From: Hyperoplus lanceolatus
Taxonomy: Eukaryota > Chordata > Actinopteri > Uranoscopiformes > Ammodytidae
Length of the DNA stretch: 64,000 bases
NCBI GenBank assembly: GCA_026929865.2
Contig: CM049395.1
Location: 33,583,501-33,647,500 of the forward strand
Direction: 5' to 3'
Shown here one piece after another: positions 49,809 through 62,860 of the stretch. The notes beneath the pieces are model-generated. The model was not told the DNA's origin. It worked only from the letters and a program-made list of their open reading frames with translations, and did no database searches. The translations under genes and the position numbers were made by a program. How positions within the stretch are numbered: position 1 is the first letter of the stretch; every line of letters begins with the position of its first letter.

Positions 49809-52800
49809 TGCTCTCTCTTTGCATCTTCTGCGTGTTGACCCAGTATGTCCGCAAAGCCACCCATGGGTGATACACACAAATAAGGTTGTCACTTCTCCTT
49901 TAGCACATGCAGTCTTAGCAGGTTCACCAGAGGTAGAATGATTTTTTGTTTTTTTAACTGTCACGTCCTTCAGTTGTTAGGCAATACAGCCTTTAAAAAA
50001 AGGAAAAAAAAACTGAATAGGAGCTGTCCATCTGTGGGTGGTGCTGAAAAAGCCATGATGCTGAAAATACTTGTGTGTTGGCTGAACTAGGTAGAGAGGC
50101 GAGCTGCATTTGGAGCAGCAGACATCACATGTGAAATTGCTGCTTCTGCTGCAGCCAAACGCATTCCACTTCAAGCTGAACCGCTTCTCGTCCTCGAGTG
50201 TACACTTTGAGATTCACATCTGGCAATTTTACAACCTGCCGCGTAAACGAAGGACACAGTCGGAGGGTTTAAGAGCGAGTCTGTCATTTGGGCTGGGTAA
50301 CCACAATATTTGCATGCATATAAAAGCACAGGCTAAGCATTACATTTCACCTACAGCCTGCCTCATTGGGTTGCAGGTTGATGATGGAAATGGTGAATTG
50401 AATCATCTTTTAAATAGCGCCTGGACATTAAGGCAAAGGGGTTCGGTTGATAAAATGAAGGTTAGTGACTGTTACATATCAGGCCAAATTTATCCATAGC
50501 ATCACTGGGTTATTTAAACATCTGAATAGCCAGAGAACAAAGATAATTTGAGGTAAGGAAAATTGACAAATCAAGTCTTCTTGTGTACACTGTATATTGC
50601 ACATTTCTTCCAGTTCTGAATGATTTCATTGCACTATAACAGGATGGTAACTGCCCCACACTTAATGTCTCAATAGGGCATTATGTCACACTGAGCCACC
50701 AGATGATGGTGACACTGATCTATATAGAGATGTGACTAGCAATGTGAGAAACGTGACCATTTTTTCAAAAGACGTTCCATCCATTTGAACTTTAAAGGTG
50801 GTCAGACACACTGATTGTATAAAATGTTTGTGTGGTGGTCTGCTTGGCTGCGAGCTGGTGTCTATTTACCTCCAGGCTGGTAAACAAACTTGATTTCCAA
50901 GCTCATCAAACGACTGAATGGACCTGTCGGTGGCCTGCTGTTGATTTGGATTTGTCACCTTGTAATATTCCTCTGTCATCAGGGCCGAGGCACCAAAGCA
51001 TAAGGAATGTGATCACCCTGACAGGCAGCGTAGGTTCTGGCACCCACCTGCCTGCTTAGGGACCAAATGGATGCAAACCGTGCCAGGGCCACTCACCAGA
51101 AAAGCTCTGACAGAAGCGTTCACTGTGGGGAATAAGCACTTGGGTGAATAGATTTCTTCTCATGCGTGGTACAAATGTAGCCAACCACTGGTTTAGAACA
51201 GGGTGAACGGTGACTCATCTATTCATCCAGTTTTTTTTTCTTCTCCACAGCAAACCTTAGCTTTTGTTTATTTTTTATTTTTTTGCACAATCTTGCTTTA
51301 AATAGGTAATTTGTCTATGATAAGGCTTTTTACGCGATGCAATTCCACCATAATACGCTCCCTAAATTTGTTGTGAAAAGCTGCCTTCTTACACCCCAGA
51401 CAGGCGTTTGTAGTGTGTTGAGTTATAGTGCCTTGTATTTTTTTCATTTCTGGGAATAATGCACAAACATCACAGCCAAGGACTATATGAGCCTGTTCTT
51501 CCCAGGTGGTTACGTCGTTTCAAAAACATTTTTTTAACGCCATCATCACCATTGCAACATTTTCCAATGATCAAACACTAAACATCACAGTAAAGCATAC
51601 TTAAACAATCAGCCCTCTATACAACTCACAGATTTCTTCTTTGAGCCACAGGAGCCAAAATAATGGGCAACTGGGCCTGGGATTCTACAGACAACACTAA
51701 TTGTAATGGCCAGTCACACACCTGTGTGGAATACAATGCTTGTTATATACTTTTTCTTTTAAATCAGATGTCAAATGACCTTCTCAGTCAATATAGTGTT
51801 GATTATTAAGGTGACACATGGTGAGACATGTCTTATTTTCAAACTAGTATAAATAAAAGGTAAAAAATGTACATACAGGTGTTTATTTAACTAAAGGTTG
51901 TCTGTTTGCTTCTGTAAATTTCTCCTATCTTTAACGTTAATTATCTCAACATTCGTTTTTTTCAATACTCTGAACCAAAAATCTTGAATTCTAAAGCACT
52001 TTCATCAACTACACTTTCCATAATCATTGTTAGCACTGCTCTGAAGGTTATTACAGAAGGATGTCTTCGTACTATGTTAATTATTTGATTTATGATACAT
52101 TTTGCAAAAAGAAAGTGTAACACAAAAATAATTGTTTTCATGTGAATAATCAACTGGTAAAGTTGATATACACAGATTATTGGTCAGCTACAAACTCCAA
52201 TAATCCTGTAGCCAAGTCACTTTCTGATTTCAGTGTCAAATGTTCAAGACAAGGAAATCTGGTCTTTTTGTACTTCTAATTCCAGTATGGACAGTAGTAT
52301 GCCAGACTGTTGTTGTACTGAGATTAAATGATGCCCCATGGGGTTCAAATAGTGATGAATCAATTAGTCAATAAATGAATCAAGGATAATTATATAAAAA
52401 AGTGCAAGTCATTTATCAAACAAAATATCAAATATTACCTGCATGAGTCCATCTTTGATGTGAGGATACAACATTTTGTTCAGTAGATTTAGCTTCTCCA
52501 TTTAATATATTCAATAAATGACTGAGTAACCTTCTGCCAAGCCTCCACCCCTCCTCATATAATGATGGTGTTTGTTAAACCACAACAGATTTGTCCTTGA
52601 TGATACTACCGGGGCAGATTAATGCCCATTTGTGAAAGCCTTGGGTGTCAACCTGTCATCAGCAGAAATGCTGATTCATTTTCAAATGACTATCTTCTCC
52701 ACTGCACTTATGCTTTTGGCGATTGATGGGGACAGTCAATGTATTTGAGGGATATGCCTTACTGCGCTGGGGCACTGTTAGCTTGTTTCATCAATTTATA

Positions 52801-55688
52801 TTGTCGTATTGGCCTTCTGCATACTTCTCTCTGTGATATGAGGATTGGTGTGGGGAGTGGCGATAAATAATGGCTGAGGTTTCTGTCGCTCTGGGCCCCT
52901 TGCTTTTTTATCTTAACTAAAGCAGAAGAATGGTTTGATTTTCTGCATGCATTAACATAGCATGTGTCCGTGTTACATAAATAAGCAAGTGGGATGCTGT
53001 TTGAGATTAGACGAGTGACTTGGAGCCGCCTCCATTTTGATAGATGGTGCTCTGTATCTTCCCAGTAGTACCTCCACAAAACATGTGTTTGTGTCGAGTG
53101 GAGAGACAAGCCAATCTGAACGAGTTGAACCGCCCAAGTGTGAAAGAGTCCAATGCACGCCAGGCTGGAGAGGGACTTAGTATTCACTGTAGCAGCTTAA
53201 ATGTTGCCTTTGTGCACCAGAAAGAGGATTATTCAGGGAATCCTGCTCTGTGTCATTCACAAGTCTGTATTTCTAAATCAACAACTATTAATGTGTTGAT
53301 GTATGAAGAGGATGTATGCGTCTGTAGTGATTAACCCACTTCTGTTCATTACCACTGAGTGTGTCCTGTAAAGTGACAAATGTCTAACTTATGGCACACA
53401 TGTCATGATGACATCCGGTATTTTGACTGCAGCCGTTGGTGCCTTATTTCACCATCTGTGTTGTGTAATATGTATCTGTATCGGCCTGCAGCAAGAACCA
53501 GCCATCAACTCCAGCGAGAGCCTCTGATAGAAAGAGTATGTGTGTGTTCAGGCTAGTGGTAGTACCATGTTTCTGTCTGTTCAGCATCCAGCCACTTTCT
53601 GCAAATGTCATAAAGCCATTTATAGATTCCTCAACAGATCACTGACAAACCTACACATATACAGTTCAGCAATAATGCTGGAGTCAACAGTATTTTCTGT
53701 GATTATAGATACAGTGGTGCTGTGATGTGAGGCACAGCAGAGTACCGCCCCCTGCTCAGCAGAATGCATAATCACAGTAAACAATGCCCCAAAGGCAATT
53801 AAGGATTTCATAAAGTTTTCTTTAGAGTGTAGGAATATGAAAAGATCGAGACATTGATTCCGCTTACAGGGAAAAGCACAGAAATGAATTGTTTCTGGGA
53901 AGGTGTATAGGGCTATGTTTTGATAACTGGTTTAGCATGGATTGGATTCAAAGTTTCTACAATAAGATTATTCATTAAGCTTTTAATTAATCATTAATAT
54001 TCTTTTTGTGTGATTATCAAGAACAGTGAGAATAAGAAAGGTAATCATGAGTAGCCTGTTGCTACCAACTGCATGACGCACAATGGTCACATACAGTGTT
54101 AATTAGTCTAAACGACTAAAAATAGAGTTATTAGCTGACAGAAACAAGAAAAATTTAAATATGAGAGTCAAAAATACATCACACAACATGCGAGTTGTTC
54201 GTGCATGTGATTTGGGACCACTAAAAGTGATTAAATATTGTAATGTATTTCATCACCATGCAGGACTAGGCTACTTATTGTGTATTAAGTAATGTATAGC
54301 ATAATAAAAACCTTTATGTTCTGACTATCAAACCGTCTCCAAGCGTAGGCCTGAACCGTGTGTCTTGTCCCTTCGTGGAGGACAGCAGCTTGGATTCACA
54401 GCTGTTACAATGAATTTGAAAAAGCAAAGTCGGAGGGGAAAAAAGCATCAAATGTCCATAAAAACTCCTGCAGCATAATCTGTTTCTCCTCCGTCCATCT
54501 GTATGATCTGTGTGTTCCAAACAGTCAAATGTTTGCCAAGAAAAACATAGCGAGAGTTTGAAATATACTGAAATGTGGATGGAGATTGGAGCTGTTACTT
54601 CGCCGAAGTGACCTTGAAAGTTTTTTGTGCAAATGGTATACTTTGTTTTCACTATCTAATCGGCTAGCTGTTTGGATCCATGTTGTAACCGCATGCCAAG
54701 TCAAAGCTATTTTCCCAGGCAAAGTAGCAAGCTACAAACCTTAAGATAGCTCACTTTTTAACCCTTCAGATGTGTTTATATTTTCACTGGCTAAGCAAAA
54801 ATGTTGTCCAGGAATACCAGGAACCATGACCAGAAATAGTAAGATATATTAGGATTCCTCCTCATGGCACAACTGATATCTGAACCAAAGGTCAATCTAG
54901 CAATCTAGTGGTTGTCGAGACATTTCACTAAAAAGACAACACATTTCAAATCAGAGGGTTACCAAAATCAAAGATTCCTCCTCTGGGAAAAATTATTATC
55001 TTAACGAATGCAACTCTATTCCAGCCAAGAGTTGAGCTAATTCAGTCTAAGCAAAAGAGGAACAAATGTCCTGCAGACATTAGCACCATTGTAAAAACCT
55101 TTTGCTGCATTTCATCAATACACGTATTTCACTGTGAAACAACTTGTCACTGCTCTGCCTGCAGTCACAATTTGCAATCCTAACACAATAAGGAATTTGC
55201 CTTGAGGACGTCCCGATGTGAGAAGTCACGACTCTCCTTGCAACTTTTTTTTGTGGTGTGACTTGCAGTGCCAATTAGTGACTCACAGACTGCAAAGAGA
55301 ATCAAATCGTTACCTTTCAAAGGCCACAAGCGGCTTATATAAGCAACACAACAAATCTATATTGTAATCCACCCACCGACACGTTTGCAGCACCTGCAAA
55401 AACACAACTGCACATCAGAACGCAAACCTGCACAACCAAAGAGCCATGTTGAGTATTCTTCCATTTGATGCGTCAAGTTCAAACCCAGTGTAGGTGAAAG
55501 CAAGCCCTTGGAAAGGCTTTGCCTCAAAGCTCGGGCAAATCTCATTGTCTGCTTATCACACTCAAATTTACTCCGCCTTACTGAGATATTCCCTTAGAGA
55601 ATTAGGGATAATAGCTGAAGTGATGACTGTCGTGATGAGTCTCTATCTCTCTCTCTCATGTTGAGATCCCTCCTCCTCTCTTCCTCTC

Positions 55689-55689
<1 letters not shown>

Positions 55690-55727
<38 letters not shown>
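55690..55727. repeat. (CT)n microsatellite
   Basis: CT array at the end of a longer TCCTCTC-rich tract starting near 55667. Confidence 0.95.
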
Positions 55728-55729
<2 letters not shown>

Positions 55730-56397
55730 TTAACTTTCACACTATTTATCCCACAATTCCCCACAATTGTATATACATATTATCTGCTGCCAGTTCATTT
55801 AGCTCAGATGTCTTTGATGAGGCTATCTTAACATTGCTAAGAGCCATGGACGCATGGACTTTCATGCTGCAACTCACTAGGAACAGTTATTTGTGATACA
55901 GTGAAGTTACCAAATCAGTGAACAAAGGGAATTAATATCTTGCTCATTAATGCTTTGGCAAAGTGCAGATTCTAGTTGCTGGAATGTGCAATATTGGCTT
56001 AATTGGCAAAGATGAAACCCCTAGTAATTGGCGCCAAGTCAAACACTACTAAACCAAAAACAGGATCTTGTAAGGCTGACAAAATTGCCTCCTTAGTGTG
56101 TGGCTCAGAGTTGCCTCTGCTACACCCCAACCAATGTTCTTCATACAGCACTTTGTTCAACCACAGTGTTTTCTGGGCTTCGACAAAACTGTTTAGAAAA
56201 AAACATTTTGCTCCCTTGTTGCTATGCACCGATACATTATTGGTGGCGACACTGTTTGCCATGAGAGAATTATGTCCTTCAAATTCAAAAGAAAATAATG
56301 AAAAAATCTCCTTTGATGACATTCTTTGTGTCTCGTATCCTCGCTAATAACACACAATCCCTTTCATATATTGTGAATGTATTAAGAATTGCCTAAG

Positions 56398-56570
56398 TCT
56401 GTGGCGCCCCGTTGTCCAAGAATGAGTATCATTAAGACCAGGCTTTGAATCTGGCCTGGGATTTTGACTGCATGCCCCCCCCCTCTCTCTCTCCCATCTC
56501 CACTCTGTACTTGTCTATCAAATACATGTGAGAACACCAAAGAAATATGTTTAAAAGTAAGAAATATAGG
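56398..56570 (+). repeat. diverged tRNA-derived SINE
   Basis: Contains GTGGCGCCCCGTTGTCCAAG and a degraded B box (GGCTTTGAATCTGG). A fish-SINE body follows (CTGCATGCCCCCCCCC, CTCTCTCTCTCCCATC, TGTCTATCAAATACA). Older than the SINE at 22945-23150. Confidence 0.6.
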
Positions 56571-59500
56571 CAATGAATCCAATGCAGCTGGAGTTGAAAG
56601 TAAGTTACTTGTTTCCTGCATCCCGCAACTACTAGATAAAAACGTCCCAATCATGTTGTTTGGAACAGCTAATTCCTATCAGTACCTGTTGATAGAACCT
56701 TTTTAAAATACTTTGCAAGACCCAATATCGTGATGTGATATATCTTACGTTAAAACATTTTAAACATAAAACCAATGCTCTTTTAACGTATCAAAATCAA
56801 ACTACAGACTGTAGAGATGCCACACATAGGACAATCAGATAATAAGTAGCCCAATCTTTACAGATATTATTATTATTATAAAGATTGAAATATGGTTCAT
56901 CTGTAGGTTAATCACATTGAGTGAAAATCTTATTCCTGGAAAGACACACAGCTAAGGACTTTGTTGGTTTGTGTGTTTTTCTTTTTTACTAAGCTTTCAA
57001 AACATTCAACACCATATTATCGTGGGGAGGGCAGACATTTCAGACACAAACATTAGCACATCTTTAATTAGCTAAATCACGTGCACGTCTCTATAACACT
57101 TTCAATAATAATATGTGTGACGTAAGTTGAGTGTTGAATCAATGATACAATAATTTTGATAATAAATCTATCGTTTTCTTAATTTTTTTTTTTAGATAAA
57201 AACTAAATTAGATTTTGTGTTAATATCTTTGTAAGTTTGGGTTTTGAAGACTTCACATTTTTCCGCTACTGTGGTGAAACATACCAATTAATATATCAAC
57301 TAAGACGGTAATTTAGCAGTTTAATGGATAAACAATCATCATCTCGCAGCTGTAGTTTTTAAGCCCTTCAATCGCCAAAAGTGGCAAAAGCTTCTCACTT
57401 AATTATATGTTACACTAGCTCAGTAAGCATTTCCTCCTAAGGTCTTTGAGAATACACCGCTGAAGCTACATTTTGTGAGTTCATCTTAACTAGCACCTGC
57501 TGTTCGGACTTTAATTATCCAGGCAGGGAATATGGGTAGGAGCTGAGGGGGGAGTCTCAAGCCTTTATCTCGTTCACGCCTTGGTAATGAAAATGACTAA
57601 CACAATAAGGTGCCAGTTAATAATGTTGGAGACAGTAGCAGTGCTTTGCTAACCTACCTACCCCCTGTGGTGCACTGCTTTTCATTAGCATATCCTCTGG
57701 TCTGATTGGATAAGGATCCGTCTCTGTCACGGATACAAGAATAGACACACACAGTGTTTCTGTGACCAATCGGGCGACAGAGTCAGTCTTTCAGTCACTT
57801 TTCTCTCCTTCGCTGACTGCGTATGCCACGGCTGGTCAGACAGAGTAGAGTGTCATTATATCAGATGCTAAGAATAAAACCTGGCTGTGGTTTTCAGGTG
57901 AAGACATTGTGTCTAGTAAATGTCAACTTTTCAGGCGCCGAAAAAAGAGAAGAGCCTTGTTTTTTTATGGCAAGGCAAGCTTGTATCGTTGTGTCATATA
58001 ATGGGGTTTAAAAATGCTTTTGAAAGGAAAAGCAGTTCATCCGAGCTAAAAGAAGGACATGTACCTTATTTAATGAACAACATCCTGAAAATGAACATGA
58101 TTCTAAATGCCTCTTATAACAACCAAGGCTGCAACACTTATTGTCATTATAAATTCATTTGAAAATATGTTCTTGATGTCCAATGTTCTAACACCTAAGA
58201 GGAGATGTCTTCATATCGCTTGCTTCTTCCAAAAGCCTGAAACCCAATGATTTTCAGTTTAATATCAAATAATATGATCCAAACCTTTAAGAAGCTGAAA
58301 CCATAGTTTTTGGAGTGTTTTTTTCTCAAAGAATAAGCTCGGTCATTCAATCAGGTTGTTGATTCATTATTTGTCAAGTAACTAATTGTTTTAGCTCTAG
58401 GGTTAAAACTAATCAAATTGTTATTGTAAAAAAAGACCAATTCAAACATATTAAAAACTATTAACTATTTAACTATGAATTAAAAACTATAACTATATAT
58501 TAAAGTCATGTTTCAAACACAAATGCAATACGTTCTCTGGTCACAACTTTTTTTATTTATTATTTATTTATTTTTTTATTTATTATTTTTCTTTCGGACA
58601 ATTCCACACAATACACAATTATCTCTTTCACATCATAAATCTTAATTAGTGTTGTCCGAAGGGTGACGGAAGAAGCCTAAGGCTTATCGAGTCCCGCCCC
58701 CACTTTCATCAGATTCAAAATCAGATACACATTTACTGATCACAGAAAAAAAAGAAAAGTAAAACACCTAAAAAAAAAGAAAAAAGAAAAAAAGAGAAAT
58801 TAAAAATAAAAAGAAAAAAGAAAAAATAACAGGAAGAAAAGACTTTTGAATTGATTTAAATTATTTTACGATTACATTTGTCATATGATTGTAGAATGAC
58901 TCTTTCAGTTCTAAAATGGCCCAAAAAAATAAGTAATGTAAAGACTTTCCTTTAAGGCATTGGACATTTCGATGTGTAGTACTTTACAGTTCTCCGATGT
59001 TCATTAATTTAAAAAAAAAATTATCACAAATATTGTCAACAGATGCAGCCCTAACAATGACTGTTGTGTAATTGATATCTACTTTGGTTTAAACTACGAC
59101 TTTGGCTAGAGAAGCATTAACATCTGTATTCACTACATTGTCCACAGATAACCCCCTGTTGTGCTTTCTCATTGCTGAATAGTAATGATATGTAGACTAT
59201 GTATCCTGAGTCATTTAATATGGCGTAGAGCAGCTAGGCCAAGGGGCATATGGCCATGTTGGAACAGAGCCAGGCGGCTGAAGGCGGGGTAAACGGATGG
59301 GCAGGGATTGTTGGTGCAGTCGCTCTTCTGGCTCTGCATCATGTTTCACTGTTGTTGCTACAGTGAGCACACTGTTTGTCCAACAGTCGTAAATAAAACA
59401 TTGCAATCTTATTTTTCCCCCCCTCTCCATGTCAGGGGGAAGTCGTAGAGTTGTAGGGAATTTGGACTGTAAACATTGTTTGTCTATGCATGAGGACAAG

Positions 59501-60251
59501 AGAGACAGAAGGAGCGGGAGAGCTCTTGTGTGATCCACTATAATATCCTCGCCGATGAAAAGACGCTGCGTTCACACATTATTCACAGACAGTTTGTACC
59601 AACACTAACGTTCTGCTAAGGCTACGACCGGCCCGTGTGATTGGCTTAACGCACGAGAGGAGACGCTGCTGCAGAGCGACAGAGAAGACGACAAACTGTG
59701 TGTGTGTCCACTGTTGATTATGGGGAAGAGCCTGTGGTTCCATCTAGTTCATATTCATGAGCCACATGGTTCACGCTGTATTATTCATGTACAAATTACA
59801 CGTCAAAAACACCAGTGTAAGCGAGGACGTATGCAGAATGCTTAGGGACTCACTCGTAGACCCAACTTTCACTTGAAACCCTTCCACCTTTTTAGTGTCC
59901 CCAATGCACCAATTTCAAAAAAAATTGGTTTCTCTTCATCACTGATCCCGGTGCTGTGTTCCCAGTTCAAATGAGCTGCTGAAGCTTAATGTATTCCATG
60001 GATTCTTTAGGGAGTGCATAATTCTGGGCTGCTGTCCTGACAGTATTTTCCACCATCAACAAGCACTGGGGAAGCGAAGACAGACCTACCTTTTTTTTTC
60101 TTTCTTCAATATACCCTGTTTACTGTACAAGAGGTTGAGAGCATGTAAGAGAGTGGCTTTCTTCTGCCTCTCTGATCAGATGGTTTGCTAGCAGTAGGGA
60201 CAGAGCAACAGAAGTGTGTCCAATCCAGCCGAGCCCTGTACTAAAAGTCCC
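56571..60251. other. no gene recognised; LINE-tail fragment at 58545-58830
   Basis: 58545-58830 has a T-rich tract, then GGAAGAAGCCTAAGGCTTAT and CGAGTCCCGCCCCCAC, which looks like a 3' UTR of a fish non-LTR element (minus strand) followed by A-rich sequence. The rest shows nothing that I can support. Confidence 0.4.
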
Positions 60252-60395
60252 TGCAGTCCTTGGGAAGAGGCCGCGTTTATGACCTAAAAATGGAGACGAT
60301 GAGCCTGGCCCGCTTCCAAGCCTCCAGCTCACGTATTCTCTTTGAGCATATCCAGAGGAAAGTGCAGCACTACAAGGAGGCCCCGGGAGATACCT
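60252..60395 (+). CDS. possible unrecognised exon
   Basis: A compositionally gene-like, GC-richer frame reads SLGRGRVYDLKMETMSLARF, then QASSSRILFEHIQRKVQHYK, then EAPGD. Possible acceptors are CTGCAG before 60257 or GGAAGAG before 60269. The latter would be in phase with the candidate exon ending at 49067. No convincing donor is seen before the (GT)n array at 60417. I do not recognise the protein; it may be chance. Confidence 0.2.
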
Positions 60396-60416
60396 GTACA
60401 TGTGTAGCCAACTGTG

Positions 60417-60433
60417 TGTGTGGTTTGTTTGTG

Positions 60434-60492
<59 letters not shown>

Positions 60493-60500
60493 GCATGTTT
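60417..60500. repeat. (GT)n microsatellite
   Basis: Interrupted GT array, longest pure run about 60440-60486. Confidence 0.95.
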
Positions 60501-61085
60501 GTGTGTTTGTGTGTGGTTGTATGAACAGTGTGTAGGATAAAAGAAAACCGTGTTATCCTTCAAATCTACTATGATTGTTTTTTAAGTGGAGATATGCTTA
60601 GAGACATATCAATCAAAAGAAAGCCATATTAAGAGGTTCTAATGAGAAAGTGGGTAGTGTGGACTTATACTGTGAAGTAGATCAATAGAAAGAAGAACAA
60701 GGTTGTACCCCCCATATACCCACCCCTATTTAGAGCAAGAGAATAGGCAAACTAACTGTCATAATAAATCTAATCTGCCCGGTGTTGCTGGAAAGTACCT
60801 TTGACTTCAGTTAACGTTTAAAAAATAAAGAGCGCCTCATTCACATTAGCCAAATTGCAATCTGCAGTATTTATTGTGACTACAATGTGGTTGGTCAATA
60901 ATTGTAATGGTGTGAATTTATTGCGCCTGTTTGCCCATTAGGTGATCAGAGTGTTTTATACCGCAGCGGGTTTTATCTATTCCAAAGTTGATCCCTGAAC
61001 TGAAGGTCACAATCCCAATTCAATGACTTTGTGCGCCTGGAATCTATTTGAACAGAGAATTTAATGAAAATATACTGCACATTAA

Positions 61086-61560
61086 AGGTGCAGTGTGTAA
61101 ATGGATTTAGAAAAAAACTTGGTAGAAATGGAATATAATATGAATAAGTATGTTTCAATTAGTGTATAATTGCTTTTATCTCCTTTGTATTAGCCTTTTA
61201 TATCGATATAGGAATCCACCATGTTGCACCGCTATGTTTCTACAGTAGCACAGAATGGACAAACCAAACGGCCTTACGCTTTTCTATAGGTATAGTGGTG
61301 TCTGTCAGAATTCACCTGTTGGAAGACCAATAAGAAGTACTATAGAACTAATAACTTAATACATCTTCACTTCATCATTGAAATTTTGGAAAGACTTGAG
61401 GCACTTGTGGATGAAGCCATCTTTAGTATAGCTTCTTGTCCTTGAAGGCTACCGTAGATACAGTAAATTTCAGAACAGGGTGGTAGAGATGGAGCGTTGC
61501 AATCTAGAACTTTGCCCACTAGATGTAGCCGAAATTGCACATTTATTACATACTGCACCT
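61086..61560. mobile_element. TTAA-flanked inverted-repeat element, family B, intact copy
   Basis: 475 bp with termini AGGTGCAGTGTGTAA and its inverse TACATACTGCACCT, flanked by TTAA (61082-61085 and 61561-61564). The interior matches 24772-26132 minus its LINE. Non-coding. Confidence 0.85.
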
Positions 61561-61564
61561 TTAA

Positions 61565-62424
61565 GAAGTGATTCCTGATCAACATTTTTAATTTCTTGTA
61601 AGTATATGCACTAGCATGTACTGTGTATTTGTAAATAGCCAGCAGAAAATATGGACTATGATGCAATATAATTGCAAAATAATTTTAGAACTAAAGTAGT
61701 ATTAAACATCTGCTTCGATCTTGTAAAATGCATCATCCTTTTACATTTTTCAACATCATCCTTATCCGTACAGGAAGCCAAAAGTGCACAAAAGATAAAA
61801 GCAATTTTCTGTAATGTTATAGTGTAATGGTTTGTTTTGCTCTGAGCAGATCCGTACCAGCATGGTCCACCATTTTTTTTTGCCTGGCCCCTGGTGATCA
61901 ATAGGCATTAGCTTGAGACAAGTGTTTTGTCAAGTAGGTGTTTCAGTGAGTGATTGGCAGCTAGCTCTCTGCTTCAATCAGACATCAACATGAACCTCAT
62001 TTACACCTGGCTTAGCGTACACACTTCTCAACCCGAATGAATAAACATGCCACTACACCACTGGGCTGTTATCGCTATGCACTTATGATACAAATAAAAA
62101 TAAAAAATCACTGCAGCTGTTCCCGAGCTCTGAAATTATCCATCAAAATCTGTTTCTGGATCAGTCTAAATTTGCCACTCTCACCTCATAGCAACAGTAC
62201 CAGCATCTTCCTGAAGCACATTGACCAGGCAACAGACAAAAGTGTACTCTGTGTTAACGTTAATTAGTCATTGGTAATATAATCTGCTTTATTGGATTTA
62301 TGTCAATTTAACAAGGGAAAGCGGCAAATAGGGTAGACAAAAAATCGAGAAGTCACTACCTGAATGTCAATCAATCTATTTATTCAACCACAATCACACA
62401 TCTGATCTGGGTTGACTGCATTTG
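61565..62424. other. nothing recognised
   Basis: AT-rich sequence without supported features. Confidence 0.45.
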
Positions 62425-62860
62425 AATCATAGACAGTAAATAATATGGATGTAGCATCCGGGCTGACCTCGGTTATTCACACGGCATCCAATAATCCTGG
62501 TTTGTGCGCGTCGCCATTTTGTGTGATTTTTACTCCGCCTCACGTCGGGGGGAGGGAGATAGCTGACGTATACCTCCGAGACAAAGTGAGGGACAACGGG
62601 TGGAGAGCTGTCACTCAAGAGATCGCGCCAATACATTTTAACTTCCAAAAGAATAATAACTAGCGTGGCCCAAAAAAATTCACCCCCCTCAGTGTTGTCA
62701 TGGAGATATGACCTAAACATACAGACTAGAATGTTTTTTTTAATCCAGGCCTGAAATAGGTTTAATAATACTGTGAAAATGGCATGTTTAACATTGGAGT
62801 CAATGAGACATGGCTGTCTTCTGCTTCCAGCCCGCAGTGGCACTTCTGGGTTATTATAGC
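62425..62860. repeat. probable dispersed fish repeat
   Basis: Blocks such as ATAGACAGTAAATAATATGG, AAAAAATTCACCCCCC, TCAGTGTTGTCATGGAGAT and AACATTGGAGTCAATGAGAC resemble a very common fish non-autonomous repeat. Ends are not defined and there is no second copy in the window. Call by recollection only. Confidence 0.4.

Larger units (their letters stand above)
49068..56395. other. presumed intron or intergenic, no exon recognised
   Basis: No ORF with a recognisable domain. ORFs of 100-150 codons at 49415-49870, 50110-50499 and 52759-53187 lack any family signature. It contains (CT)n arrays at 49746-49804 and 55690-55727. Confidence 0.4.

Noticed and set aside
50110-50499. 129-codon ORF in the presumed first intron
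   Set aside because: No recognisable family and composition like the surroundings.
52759-53187. 142-codon minus-strand ORF
   Set aside because: No domain, no splice context, and an overlapping ORF in another frame; chance.
59215-59538. 107-codon minus-strand ORF
   Set aside because: Leu/Pro-rich chance frame without homology that I can name.
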